Below, piece by piece: positions 1 through 7,762 of a DNA stretch of 64,000 nt (position 1 is the stretch's first letter; each line of letters begins with the position of its first letter). The DNA is taken from NCBI RefSeq assembly GCF_000284015.1, contig NC_016943.1, positions 3,513,541-3,577,540 on the forward strand. Direction: 5' to 3'. Below the pieces are notes generated by a model, which saw only the letters and a program-made list of their open reading frames with translations, did no database searches and was not told where the DNA came from. This DNA is from Blastococcus saxobsidens DD2. GTDB taxonomy: Bacteria; Actinomycetota; Actinomycetes; Mycobacteriales; Geodermatophilaceae. The translations under genes were made by a program, and so were the position numbers.

Positions 1-47
1 GCCGGTCCGCGCCGAGTGCCGGCGCGGGACGCGGGTACCGCACGCCC

Positions 48-674
48 GTGGCCGTTCGGTGCAGGACCTTCCGCGCGCTCGCCGGGGGCCTGCTCGCCGT
101 GGCGCTGTCGGTGACCGGCTGCGTGGTGGTGGACGGTTCGTCGAGCGTGCTGGCCACGGCGACCGCGCCGGCCCCGCAGTCCCCTCCCGGGACGGACGCC
201 GGCATCGAGGAGCGCATCGCGCGGGACATCTTCGACCGGGTCAACGACGAACGCCGCGCACGCGGCCTGGAACCCGTCGAGTGGAACGGTGCGCTGGCCG
301 GCGTCGCCCGCGACTGGAGCGTCGCCATGGCCGAGCGCGGGGTGCTGGAGCACCAGGACGTCCGCGCGGTGCTCGGCCGCGAGGAGCTGGCCGGCTTCAC
401 CGGGCTGGGCGAGAACGTCTTCACCGCCTCCGGTCCGGTGCCGGCCGGCGTCGCCCACGCGGGCTGGATGCGTTCGGACGGTCACCGGGCCAACGTGCTG
501 AACCCCGGCTGGAACCGGCTCGGGGTGGGCGTCTACTGCGCGTCCGACGGGTCGGTGTGGGCGGCGCAGGAGTTCGGCCGGACGGTGGACGCGGACCGCG
601 CCGAGGTGGGCCGGGAGACCCCACCGACGGAGCCGATCGCCCGTCCGCAGGAGGACGGCCCGTCCTGCGCCTGA
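48..674 (+). CDS. CAP/SCP-domain secreted lipoprotein
   Basis: A 208-residue protein, probably an extracytoplasmic lipoprotein. The N-terminus has a basic start, a hydrophobic stretch (about residues 9-22) and a lipobox VTGC placing the lipidated cysteine at C25. Residues about 60-180 form a CAP (SCP/PR1-like) domain: NDERRARGL at the start, HQD near 102, GENV, and SDGHRANVLNP followed by GVGVYC. Bacterial CAP proteins of this size (YkwD type) are secreted and mostly of unknown function. The frame uses a GTG start; no upstream gene is visible because the window begins 47 bases earlier. It converges tail to tail with the next gene, one base between the stop codons. Confidence 0.85.
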   Translation: MAVRCRTFRALAGGLLAVALSVTGCVVVDGSSSVLATATAPAPQSPPGTDAGIEERIARDIFDRVNDERRARGLEPVEWNGALAGVARDWSVAMAERGVLEHQDVRAVLGREELAGFTGLGENVFTASGPVPAGVAHAGWMRSDGHRANVLNPGWNRLGVGVYCASDGSVWAAQEFGRTVDADRAEVGRETPPTEPIARPQEDGPSCA

Positions 675-675
675 G

Positions 676-1623
676 TCAGTCGCCGGCGGCGAGCTCCGCC
701 ACGCGCGCGACGGCGGCGTCGTGGGCCGCGGCCGCATCCGCGGCCTCCCGCTCGGCCGCCGTCCGGCGCCGCTCCTCGCGCTTCAGCGCTGCGACCGCGG
801 CGCCGGCCTCCCGCTCGGCCTCGGCCAGCTGGCCGGCCAGCGCCTCGGCGCGTGCCTGCAGCTCCGCCCGGCGGGTGGCCAGCTGCTCGGTGGCGCGGCG
901 GTGCTCCGCGAGGGCGACCTGCGCCTCCTCCGCCACCACCCTCGCCTCCTCGGCCGCCTGCTGGGCCGTCGACAGCTCGCGGCGGCGCCTCTCCTCGGCG
1001 GCCCGGCGGCGCTCCTCCTGCTCGCGGCGGCGACGGTCGGCCGCCGCTTCCGGGTCCGGCCCCTTCCGGACCGCGGGTTGCGACGACGCCCGGGCGGGTC
1101 TCGCAGCCGGCTCGGCCGGCGGGACGAGGCGGAGCTCCGGGCGACCGGTGGCCCCGCCCAGCCCGCTGTAGGACATCGCGGAGGTGAGCCGGCCGCCGAG
1201 CAGCGCCTCCCCCGCCTCGGGGTCGCTCATCGCGGCGCGCAGCGTCTCCTCCACCTGCCCGGCGATGGTCGTGCTCACCACGTGCCCGCGAACGCGTGCG
1301 AGCGCGCCGGCCTGCCGGGTGAGCGCGGTGAGCAGCTGGGCCCGCTGCCGGTTCAAGGCCTTGAGCTCGTCGCCGGCCAGGTTCTGCTGGGCGTCGCGGA
1401 GCAGGTCTCCCAGCTCGACCAGGCCATCGATCTCCGCGCGGTGGGCGCGCACGAGCAGGTTGCACACCCAGGCCGCGGTGGACGGCTTGGGCAGCGCGCC
1501 GATCGCCTTGGCCAGCGCCCGGTCCCCCACCGCCTTGGCCTCGTCCTGTCGGGCGGCGCGGACGGCGACGAACTCCTCGGGCGGGACCTGGTACAGCTCG
1601 CCGGCCGTCTCGTCGAGATCCAC
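676..1623 (-). CDS. Alanine/arginine-rich coiled-coil protein of unknown function
   Basis: About 315 residues if it starts at the GTG at 1623 (VDLDETAGELY). The open frame continues upstream to 1818, but that extension crosses a long palindrome and the end of arsI, so I reject it. Residues 1-130 look globular (YQVPPEEFVAVRAARQDEA, then PKPSTAAWVCNLLVR); the middle is linker; residues about 180-300 are a charged Ala/Glu/Arg heptad-like coiled coil. I do not recognise a family with a known function. There is no signal peptide or membrane segment, so it is probably cytoplasmic. It lies downstream of arsI on the same strand but is separated from it by a strong inverted repeat, so co-transcription is doubtful. 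Confidence 0.7.
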   Translation of the reverse strand: MDLDETAGELYQVPPEEFVAVRAARQDEAKAVGDRALAKAIGALPKPSTAAWVCNLLVRAHRAEIDGLVELGDLLRDAQQNLAGDELKALNRQRAQLLTALTRQAGALARVRGHVVSTTIAGQVEETLRAAMSDPEAGEALLGGRLTSAMSYSGLGGATGRPELRLVPPAEPAARPARASSQPAVRKGPDPEAAADRRRREQEERRRAAEERRRRELSTAQQAAEEARVVAEEAQVALAEHRRATEQLATRRAELQARAEALAGQLAEAEREAGAAVAALKREERRRTAAEREAADAAAAHDAAVARVAELAAGD

Positions 1624-1652
1624 GCGTGGGAACGATGCCAGAGAGCCGACGG

Positions 1653-1700
1653 TGTGCGCCGATGCGCAGTTCTGGGCCCAGAACTGCACACCAGCGCACA
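1653..1700. repeat. Long GC-rich inverted repeat with a perfect 22-bp palindromic core
   Basis: Positions 1666-1687 are a perfect 22-bp palindrome centred on GGGCCC with arms GCAGTTCTGGG and CCCAGAACTGC. Outer arms TGTGCGC (1653-1659) and GCGCACA (1694-1700) also pair, with a six-base bulge on each side. It begins 12 bases beyond the arsI stop codon and lies just before the next leftward gene. It could be a factor-independent terminator for arsI (no T tract), a dispersed palindromic (REP-type) repeat, or an operator. The sequence alone does not decide. Confidence 0.75.
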
Positions 1701-1711
1701 CGCTCGGCCGG

Positions 1712-2146
1712 TCAGCAACAGGTCCCGTCACCCGCCACGGCGGAGAGCTCCGCCGCGGTCTTCCCCTCGAGGTCGGGGCGCGCGTCCCCGGTGACGGTGT
1801 AGACCTCCCACGGCTCACCGCCGGGGCCGGTCACCCACACCTTGTCCTGGACGGCGTAGCAACAGGTGGTGTTGTCCTCGACCCGCGTCGCCAGGCCGGC
1901 GTCCGCGAGCCGGTTGGTCGCCGCGGTGACCTCGTCGGTGGAGGGCACCTCGACGCCGAGGTGGTCCATGCGGGTCGCCTCGCCGGCCGCGCCCTCGAGC
2001 AGGACGAGCTTCAGCGGCGGTTCGGCGATGGCGAAGTTGGCGTAGCCGGGACGGCGCTTGGCGGGGACGGCGTCGAAGAGGCGCGAGTAGAAGTCGACGG
2101 CGGCGTCGAGGTCGGCGACGCGCAGCGCGAGCTGGACACGGGACAT
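1712..2146 (-). CDS. arsI: ArsI/CadI-family C-As lyase (glyoxalase fold)
   Basis: A 144-residue VOC-superfamily protein of the ArsI/CadI family. ArsI enzymes are Fe(II)-dependent dioxygenases that cleave the carbon-arsenic bond of trivalent methyl- and aryl-arsenicals; mycobacterial CadI is a cadmium-induced relative. Visible hallmarks: MSRVQLAL with Q5, MDH with H62, vicinal cysteines C95-C96 in TTCCYAVQDKVWV, and E114 in PWEVY. Q5/H62/E114 match the metal-ligand triad I recall for Thermomonospora ArsI with a constant offset, and the Cys pair binds the arsenical. The start at 2146 follows an AGGAGGTT ribosome site; an in-frame ATG at 2170 lies inside a likely operator and is less likely. It diverges from arsR-acr3-arsC, which supports an arsenic role over a cadmium one. 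Confidence 0.9.
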   Translation of the reverse strand: MSRVQLALRVADLDAAVDFYSRLFDAVPAKRRPGYANFAIAEPPLKLVLLEGAAGEATRMDHLGVEVPSTDEVTAATNRLADAGLATRVEDNTTCCYAVQDKVWVTGPGGEPWEVYTVTGDARPDLEGKTAAELSAVAGDGTCC

Positions 2147-2166
2147 GGGGAACCTCCTGAGAGCGG

Positions 2167-2186
2167 ACATCGACGGTTGTCGATGT
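2167..2186. promoter_or_regulatory. Inverted repeat, candidate ArsR operator for arsI
   Basis: ACATCGAC (2167-2174) and GTCGATGT (2179-2186) form a perfect 8-bp inverted repeat with a 4-bp spacer. It sits immediately upstream of the arsI ribosome site in the arsI-arsR divergent region, where an ArsR/SmtB-type dimer would be expected to bind. Binding itself is inferred. Confidence 0.5.
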
Positions 2187-2215
2187 CCTAGGACCGTGCC
2201 ACCACGTATAGATGC

Positions 2216-2243
2216 TTGTCAATACGATGTTCGTCGTTATGAT
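2216..2243 (+). promoter_or_regulatory. Predicted promoter of arsR-acr3-arsC
   Basis: TTGTCA (2216-2221) and TATGAT (2238-2243) are separated by 16 bp and resemble sigma-A -35 and -10 boxes. Transcription would start near 2250, giving a leader of about 25 bases before the arsR ATG at 2276. This placement argues against the TTG at 2243 and the ATG at 2252 as arsR starts. Confidence 0.5.
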
Positions 2244-2275
2244 TGACGGCGATGTCCGCGATCGAGGAGACGACG

Positions 2276-2614
2276 ATGAGCGAGCCCGGCCTGGCGTGCT
2301 GCACGCCGCTGTCCGGCACGGCGATGTCCGCCGAGCAGGCCGAGCAGGTGGCCCCGCTGCTCAAGGCGCTGGCCGACCCGGTGCGACTGCGCCTGGTCAG
2401 CCTGATCGCCTCCAGCCCGAGCGGCGAGGCGTGCGTCTGCGACCTCAACGACGCCTTCGACCTGACGCAGGCCACGATCAGCCACCACCTCAAGGTGCTG
2501 CACTCGGCCGGGCTGCTGGACCGGGAGAAGCGCGGGGTGTGGGTCTACTACGCCGTCCGGCCCGCCGCGCTCAGCGCGGTCGCCAGCCTCTTCGATACAG
2601 CGGTGCCGGCATGA
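2276..2614 (+). CDS. arsR: ArsR-family arsenite-responsive repressor
   Basis: A 112-residue winged-helix repressor of the ArsR/SmtB family that releases DNA on binding As(III)/Sb(III). The HTH is at about residues 60-82 (LTQATISHHLKVLHSAGLL), followed by the wing (REKRGVWVYYAV). Sensor cysteines are an N-terminal pair C8-C9 and C53/C55 in EACVCDL; a CC pair plus one cysteine near 55 is the layout described for Corynebacterium ArsR, unlike the CVC-only E. coli site. The start at 2276 follows GAGGAGA with proper spacing and falls downstream of the predicted promoter. Its stop overlaps the acr3 ATG (ATGA), so the three genes are translationally coupled. Confidence 0.93.
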   Translation: MSEPGLACCTPLSGTAMSAEQAEQVAPLLKALADPVRLRLVSLIASSPSGEACVCDLNDAFDLTQATISHHLKVLHSAGLLDREKRGVWVYYAVRPAALSAVASLFDTAVPA

Positions 2615-3735
2615 GCGACGCCGTCCGGGAGACCGCGCGCACCGATGTCCCGGCCGACGCCCCGGTCCTGCAGAGGCTCTCCACCCTCGACCGGTTCCTC
2701 CCGGTCTGGATCCTCGCCGCCATGGCGCTCGGCCTGGCCCTGGGCCGCTGGGTCCCGGGGCTGGACGACGCCCTGGGCGCCGTCGAGGTCGGCGGCATCA
2801 GCCTGCCCATCGCCATCGGGCTGCTGCTGATGATGTACCCGGTGCTGGCCAAGGTGCGGTACTCCGAGCTCGACCGGGTCACCGGCGACCGGAAGCTGCT
2901 CGCGGCCAGCCTGGTGCTCAACTGGCTGGTCGGTCCGGCGCTGATGTTCGCCCTGGCCTGGTTGCTGCTGCCCGACCTGCCCGAGTACCGCACCGGCCTG
3001 ATCATCGTGGGCCTGGCCCGCTGCATCGCGATGGTGCTGATCTGGAACGACCTGTCCTGCGGGGACCGGGAGGCCGCCGCCGTCCTGGTCGCGATCAACT
3101 CGGTGTTCCAGATCGCCGCCTTCGCCGCGCTGGGCTGGTTCTACCTGCAGGTGCTGCCCGGCTGGCTGGGCCTGTCGACGACGTCGGCGGAGTTCAGCGT
3201 CTGGGCCATCGTGGCCTCGGTGCTGGTGTTCCTCGGCATCCCGCTGCTGGCCGGTTTCCTCACCCGCACGCTGGGCGAGCGCCGCAACGGCCGCGCCTGG
3301 TACGAGCAGCGGTTCCTCCCCCGCATCGGCCCCATCGCGCTCTACGGGCTGCTGTTCACCATCGTCATGCTCTTCGCGCTGCAGGGTGCGGCCATCACCT
3401 CGCAGCCGTGGGACGTCGCCCGGATCGCACTGCCGCTGCTGGCGTACTTCGCGCTGATGTTCGGCAGCTCCTTCCTGCTCGGCATGCGGCTCGGTCTCGG
3501 CTACGCCAAGACGGCGACGCTGGCGTTCACCGCCGCCGGCAACAACTTCGAGCTGGCGATCGCCGTCGCCATCGGGACCTTCGGTGTCACCAGCGGGCAG
3601 GCCCTGGCCGGCGTCGTCGGGCCGCTGATCGAGGTGCCCGTCCTCGTCGGTCTGGTCTACGTCTCGCTGTGGGCCGCCCGCCGCTGGTTCCCCGGCGACG
3701 CAGGCGTCCCCGCCGCGATCCGGAGCACCCGATGA
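2611..3735 (+). CDS. acr3: ACR3-family arsenite efflux transporter
   Basis: A 374-residue inner-membrane protein with about ten hydrophobic helices, the normal size for ACR3 arsenite/H+ antiporters. The conserved cysteine of the fourth helix is C138 in GLARCIAMVLIWN, and the essential glutamate lies at E314 in TAAGNNFELAIAVAIGTFG, followed by the GPLIEVPVL signature of the last helices. The N-terminal 25 residues are a hydrophilic cytoplasmic tail. It extrudes As(III) produced by the downstream ArsC. The start overlaps the arsR stop by four bases and its own stop overlaps arsC by four bases. Confidence 0.95.
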   Translation: MSDAVRETARTDVPADAPVLQRLSTLDRFLPVWILAAMALGLALGRWVPGLDDALGAVEVGGISLPIAIGLLLMMYPVLAKVRYSELDRVTGDRKLLAASLVLNWLVGPALMFALAWLLLPDLPEYRTGLIIVGLARCIAMVLIWNDLSCGDREAAAVLVAINSVFQIAAFAALGWFYLQVLPGWLGLSTTSAEFSVWAIVASVLVFLGIPLLAGFLTRTLGERRNGRAWYEQRFLPRIGPIALYGLLFTIVMLFALQGAAITSQPWDVARIALPLLAYFALMFGSSFLLGMRLGLGYAKTATLAFTAAGNNFELAIAVAIGTFGVTSGQALAGVVGPLIEVPVLVGLVYVSLWAARRWFPGDAGVPAAIRSTR

Positions 3736-4139
3736 CCCCGTCCGTCCTGTTCGTCTGCGTGCACAACGCCGGCCGCTCGCAGATGGCCGCCGGCTGGCTG
3801 CGACACCTGGCCGGCGACGCCGTGGAGGTCCGCTCGGCCGGATCGCAGCCCGGCGAACGGGTCAACCCCGCCGCGGTCGACGCGATGGCCGAGGTGGGCA
3901 TCGACATCTCCGACCAGCGGCCGAAGGTGCTCACGGCCGACGCCGTGGAGGCCTCCGACGTCGTCATCACCATGGGTTGCAGGGACGCGTGCCCGGTCTT
4001 TCCCGGGACGCGCTACCTCGACTGGCAGCTGGACGACCCGGCCGGCAAGGGCGTCGAGTCGGTCCGGCCGATCCGCGACGAGATCGAGCGGCGAATCCGC
4101 GGGCTGCTCGCCGAGCTCGGCGTCAGCTCTCCCGCCTGA
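3732..4139 (+). CDS. arsC: Arsenate reductase, LMW phosphatase type
   Basis: A 135-residue cytoplasmic arsenate reductase of the low-molecular-weight tyrosine-phosphatase fold. The P-loop CVHNAGRS gives nucleophile C9 and R14; the redox cysteines of the reductase cascade are probably C83 and C87 in MGCRDACPVFPG, and the general-acid region is DWQLDDP. Actinobacterial enzymes of this type are reported to use mycothiol/mycoredoxin or thioredoxin; which applies here cannot be seen. It converts As(V) to As(III) for Acr3 to export. Its last 17 bases overlap the convergent DUF4334 gene. Confidence 0.93.
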   Translation: MTPSVLFVCVHNAGRSQMAAGWLRHLAGDAVEVRSAGSQPGERVNPAAVDAMAEVGIDISDQRPKVLTADAVEASDVVITMGCRDACPVFPGTRYLDWQLDDPAGKGVESVRPIRDEIERRIRGLLAELGVSSPA

Positions 4140-4674
4140 GCACGAAGAAGAACGGGTCGGGCAGGCCACGCAGGTCCATCAGGCCGAGGCGGACGTCCAG
4201 GGACACCTGCTTGAAGACGTCGATGATCGGCAGCGCGTCGTAGACCATCGCCGCGGTGAGGATGCCGTGGTGCTCCACCGCGCGCAGCCGCGCCTTCGGC
4301 TTCGTGGTGGTGAGCAGCGGGCGGACCGTTCTGAACGCCAGCCGGGCGGCCCGCGAGTGCGCCAGGCCGGGCCGGTCCCGCAGCACGCTCACCGGGATCA
4401 GCGCCGGATCCACCGGTCGCGGCCCGGACCGGGTGCCGAACAGCAGCGGGTGCACGGTCTCGGCGTCGACGAACTCCTTGCCGTACCAGCCGTAGGACTC
4501 CAGCAGCCCGTCCAGCGGCGAGCCGGTGGGCAGCCCGCTCCCCCGCCAGCGGCCGATCATCTGATCGGGGCCGACCGGCGGGAGGGCGCGGAACCAGCCC
4601 AGCGCCTCTCCCGGCTCCACGCCGTCCCGGTGCTCGGCCAGCCGGCGATCGGCGCTCAGAGAGTGCAGCGTCAC
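4123..4674 (-). CDS. GXWXG/DUF4334 domain protein
   Basis: A 183-residue protein, probably cytoplasmic, of the GXWXG plus DUF4334 architecture. The N-terminal GXWXG motif appears as MIGRWRGSGLPTG (about residues 32-44), with GYGKEF-like YGWYGKEFVD after it; the C-terminal DUF4334 part includes TTTKPKARLRAVEHHG and a final NDPFFFVL-like LPDPFFFVLRRE. The family is widespread in actinobacteria and its activity is not established. The GTG start at 4674 overlaps the stop of the DUF4177 gene (GTGA), so the two are translationally coupled. Confidence 0.85.
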   Translation of the reverse strand: MTLHSLSADRRLAEHRDGVEPGEALGWFRALPPVGPDQMIGRWRGSGLPTGSPLDGLLESYGWYGKEFVDAETVHPLLFGTRSGPRPVDPALIPVSVLRDRPGLAHSRAARLAFRTVRPLLTTTKPKARLRAVEHHGILTAAMVYDALPIIDVFKQVSLDVRLGLMDLRGLPDPFFFVLRRES

Positions 4675-4880
4675 ACCACCGGGCGCTCGAAGGTGACCAG
4701 CACGCCGTCGACGCCACCGGGGCCGATGCGGCCCTTCACCTCGACGGAGGTGATCGCCTTGAGCTGCCAGCCCTCGCGGGCGTGCTGGTTGAGCACCTTC
4801 TCCAGCTTGCCGCCGGACATCTTGCCGCCGACCAGCCCCTCGCGGAGCTCCTCGACCTTGTACTCGTAGCGCGCCACCAT
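4671..4880 (-). CDS. DUF4177 small protein
   Basis: A 69-residue protein matching DUF4177: it opens with YEYKVEEL and contains LEKVLNQHAREGWQLKAIT, the family's signature for a small alpha-beta fold. Function is unknown. It starts at an ATG at 4880 and ends coupled to the DUF4334 gene. It has no signal peptide. Its start lies about 120 bases from the end of the leftward glycosyltransferase gene, with nothing recognisable between. Confidence 0.85.
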   Translation of the reverse strand: MVARYEYKVEELREGLVGGKMSGGKLEKVLNQHAREGWQLKAITSVEVKGRIGPGGVDGVLVTFERPVV

Positions 4881-4997
4881 GGTGGGGCCGTCCTCTCCCT
4901 CGGGGATGGTCGGTACCAGCCTGCCGCCTCCGGCCGACCGTGGCGAGGCGGCGGGGGCAGCTCCCGGCGCCGGCCAGTGCTCGCTCGAGCTCCGACG

Positions 4998-7103
4998 TCA
5001 GCCGCGGGATCGGCTCGGTGTCGCCGCTCGCGGCGGGAGCCCGGCCGAGGAGACGAACGGGCTGTGCACGGCAGCCGCCACCGCGTCCGCGCGCCCGTCG
5101 GCGGCCCGGGCACGGGTACTCGGCGCCGGCACGGTGGACGGGGTGACCTCGGCGGCCGCCGCCCAGCGGGCGGCACCGGCACCGAACGCCGTCGCCGAGA
5201 GCGCGGCCAGCTCGGCCCACTGCCGTCCGGTGAACTGCAGCCGGTGGACGTCGCCCTGCCGGGAGCGGACCGTGGCCCGGAAAACCACGTGCGCCGCCCG
5301 GTCGGGCACCCGGATGGCCAGCTCGACCTCCGCCCCGACGGTGGCGCCGGCCCCCCGGGCCCGCACCTGCGCGCCGCCGAGGGAGACGTCGACCAGCCGG
5401 GCGGGGACGCCGTCGATGACGGCCTGCATGGTGGCGGGGAACCGGTGGCCCTCCCGTCGCTCGGCCGAGAACCGGGGGTCACGGATCCGCCGGATCGCGG
5501 CCAGCACGAAACCGAGGGTGACCACCGCCCAGAACACCGGGATCAGCGTCATGGCGCCGGGCCCGTGCCGGGTCGGGGTCCAGCCGACGGTGCTGGCCGC
5601 CGTGTACAGGAGGCCGCCGACGAGGACCGCGGCCAGCACGAGAAGCAGCCGCGGCACCCGGGCGCGGGTGCGCGCCTCACCGGTGCGCCCCTTGGCGGTG
5701 ACCGCGAACCGGCCGGTGCCGCGCCGGACCAGCGTCAGTGTGGCGGCGAGGTTGGACGGCAGCCGCACCACCTCGAACAGCAGGGAGAACCGGGCCGAGG
5801 CGAACCCGCGCGACAGCAGAGTGAGGGCGACCTGTTGCAGCAGGTACGGTACGCCGGCCATGAGCGCGAACTGCGCCGGCGACGCCTCCACCGGGAACAG
5901 CCCGGTGACCAGCACGGCCACCGGCACGAGCGCCATGCCCAGGGTCCGCCACGAGTCGAACCACGCCGACAGCGAGTAGAGGTAGCCCAGCCGCTGCCGC
6001 AGGGTGAGCCCGGTGGCGGTGAGCGGGTTGTCGTGCTGGATGACCTGCATGGCGCCCCGGCCCCAGCGGCGCCGCTGGGCGTAGAAGGCGTCCGGGCTGC
6101 CGGCCGCCAGGCCCCGGGCGAGCACCTCGTTGTGGTAGGCGCTCCGCCAGCCGGCGCGGTGCAGCTTCATGGTGGTGTGGAAGTCCTCGGTGAGCGACTC
6201 CGTGGCCACGCCGCCGATCTCCCGGAGCGCACTGGCACGCAGGACGGCGTTGGTGCCGCACCAGAAGGCCGCCCCGGCGTGGTGCTTGCCCGGCTGGATG
6301 ACCCGGTAGAACAGCGACTCCTCGTGCAGGTCGACGTCCGGGCGCAGGTGCTCGAAGGACGTCGTGTTGTAGAAGTGCTGCGGGGTCTGCACCAGGGCGA
6401 GCCGGTCGTCGGCGAAGTAGGGCACCGTGCGGGTCAGGAACTCCGGCTCGGGCACGTGGTCGGCGTCGAACACCGCCACCAGCTCCGTCTGCACCAGCCC
6501 CAGCGCGTGGTTGAGGTTGCCGGCCTTGGCGTGGTCGTGCTCCGCGCGGCTGACGTAGCGCGCGCCCAGGGCGGTGACCATCTCCTCCACCTCGAGCCGG
6601 TCGCCGTCGTCCAGCACCCAGGTCTCGTGGTCGCCGGCCATGGCCAGGCAGGCGGCGACCGTGGGCAGCAGCACGTCGAGGTGCTCGTTGTAGGTGGCGA
6701 CGAGGACGGTGACCGACGGGGCGGGGCCCGGCCGCGGCGGCGGGACGGTGGCCGGCGCCACGTTCCACGTCGTCATCACGAACAGCACGAGGCCGATGCC
6801 GCCGTAGAGCTCCAGCGCCAGGAAGGGCACGCCGATCCACAGTGCCGGGCCCTCCGGCAGGGTGCTGAACAGGCGCCAGGTCAGGTAGCCGCCGGTGGCC
6901 AGGACGGCGGCCACGGCCACGGTCCGGACCACGGCCAGCCGCAGGGTGCTCTCCGGCGCGGGGACGGCGTCGCGCGCTCCGGTCGGCCGCCCGAGGCCCG
7001 CCGCGGTGTAGCCGCCGGCGGGCGTGGGGAGGCCGCTGCCCTGGCGGGCGGTCGCGATTGTGCTCACGCCGCAGGCATCGACACGCCTGGTCCCGCGGCA
7101 CAT
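4998..7103 (-). CDS. Cellulose-synthase-like GT2 glycosyltransferase with PilZ domain
   Basis: A 701-residue processive family-2 glycosyltransferase of the BcsA type at the membrane. Two N-terminal helices (about 60-112) precede the catalytic domain: VLDDGD (163-168), DAD (213-215), TED (305-307) and QRRRW (343-347), i.e. the full D, DxD, TED, QxxRW set. Three to four helices follow (about 385-535), then a PilZ domain with RREGHR (549-554) and DVSLGG (572-577), the cyclic-di-GMP binding motifs. It probably polymerises a UDP-sugar into an exopolysaccharide under c-di-GMP control. No bcsB, bcsZ or bcsC homologue lies nearby. The last 70 residues are Ala/Thr-rich and probably disordered. The start is ambiguous: ATG 7103, or GTG 7067 (VSTIATARQG). 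Confidence 0.92.
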   Translation of the reverse strand: MCRGTRRVDACGVSTIATARQGSGLPTPAGGYTAAGLGRPTGARDAVPAPESTLRLAVVRTVAVAAVLATGGYLTWRLFSTLPEGPALWIGVPFLALELYGGIGLVLFVMTTWNVAPATVPPPRPGPAPSVTVLVATYNEHLDVLLPTVAACLAMAGDHETWVLDDGDRLEVEEMVTALGARYVSRAEHDHAKAGNLNHALGLVQTELVAVFDADHVPEPEFLTRTVPYFADDRLALVQTPQHFYNTTSFEHLRPDVDLHEESLFYRVIQPGKHHAGAAFWCGTNAVLRASALREIGGVATESLTEDFHTTMKLHRAGWRSAYHNEVLARGLAAGSPDAFYAQRRRWGRGAMQVIQHDNPLTATGLTLRQRLGYLYSLSAWFDSWRTLGMALVPVAVLVTGLFPVEASPAQFALMAGVPYLLQQVALTLLSRGFASARFSLLFEVVRLPSNLAATLTLVRRGTGRFAVTAKGRTGEARTRARVPRLLLVLAAVLVGGLLYTAASTVGWTPTRHGPGAMTLIPVFWAVVTLGFVLAAIRRIRDPRFSAERREGHRFPATMQAVIDGVPARLVDVSLGGAQVRARGAGATVGAEVELAIRVPDRAAHVVFRATVRSRQGDVHRLQFTGRQWAELAALSATAFGAGAARWAAAAEVTPSTVPAPSTRARAADGRADAVAAAVHSPFVSSAGLPPRAATPSRSRG

Positions 7104-7159
7104 CCCCCGTCGGGGTGAGATACGCGGTGGGGCGGAGGCGGATCAGGTCGTGGGCGCCA

Positions 7160-7762
7160 TCAGCCGGGCACGATGCGGAGCCGCCCGGCGGCCTCGGCGG
7201 CCATCTGCGCGAACTCGTCGCCTTCCTGCAGGAGCGTCCACGTCACGACGAGCTCGATGGCGGTCGGGGCGTCGTCGACGTCCACGATCCCCGGCGGCAG
7301 CACCAGGTGCGTCACCGTCTCGATCAGCTGCTCCGCACCCAGTCCGTTGGCGACGGTCTCCAGGCGACGGACGCGCACCGCGGGCCCGGCCGGCAGCTGC
7401 ACGATCGCCACCTGGGGCGGCGCCAGCCCCGGATCGGCCGCGAACCGGTACTCCGCGACCAGTTCCTCCGGTGTCCCCGCGACCCTGACGCGGTCGGTGA
7501 CCAGCGTGGCGAGCACCCCGTACACCGGGTCGGGGATCCACAACGCGCCGGTGTCGGGGGCTCGCTCCCGCAGCCGGCGTGCGACGGAGCGCAGCTGGTC
7601 GGCGAGTTCGACCTCCGCCGGTCCGGTGACGAACAGGTCGGCGCACGCCGCCTGCGCCCAGGCCGCGAGGTCCTCCTCCGGGTCGGGCACCCAGATCCAG
7701 CCGTCGTCCGGTGGCTCGACGTCGTAGGCCCAGTCCCGGATCGGCCCGGTCACGGGAGCCAC
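7160..7762 (-). CDS. Hypothetical protein, last gene of a T7SS-type cassette
   Basis: About 200 residues, no signal peptide or membrane helix. It contains tryptophan/proline motifs near the start (DGWIWVPDPEEDL) and a mixed alpha-beta body with APPQVAIVQLPAGPAVRVRRL. I do not recognise a named family. Its layout (short charged head, central helix pair, beta-rich second half) resembles the preceding 201-residue protein, suggesting distant paralogues. Two starts are possible: GTG 7762 or GTG 7753; the latter overlaps the upstream stop as GTGA. It could be an immunity or chaperone-like partner of the WXG protein, but that is inference from position only. Confidence 0.7.
   Translation of the reverse strand: MAPVTGPIRDWAYDVEPPDDGWIWVPDPEEDLAAWAQAACADLFVTGPAEVELADQLRSVARRLRERAPDTGALWIPDPVYGVLATLVTDRVRVAGTPEELVAEYRFAADPGLAPPQVAIVQLPAGPAVRVRRLETVANGLGAEQLIETVTHLVLPPGIVDVDDAPTAIELVVTWTLLQEGDEFAQMAAEAAGRLRIVPG

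Noticed and set aside
4782-7118. Open frame of about 780 codons opposite the glycosyltransferase
   Set aside because: Antisense shadow of a gene with all catalytic motifs intact on the minus strand.
7104-7160. Cyclic-di-GMP riboswitch in front of the PilZ glycosyltransferase
   Set aside because: The leader is too short and has only a small CCCCGTCGGGG dyad; no riboswitch core is visible.
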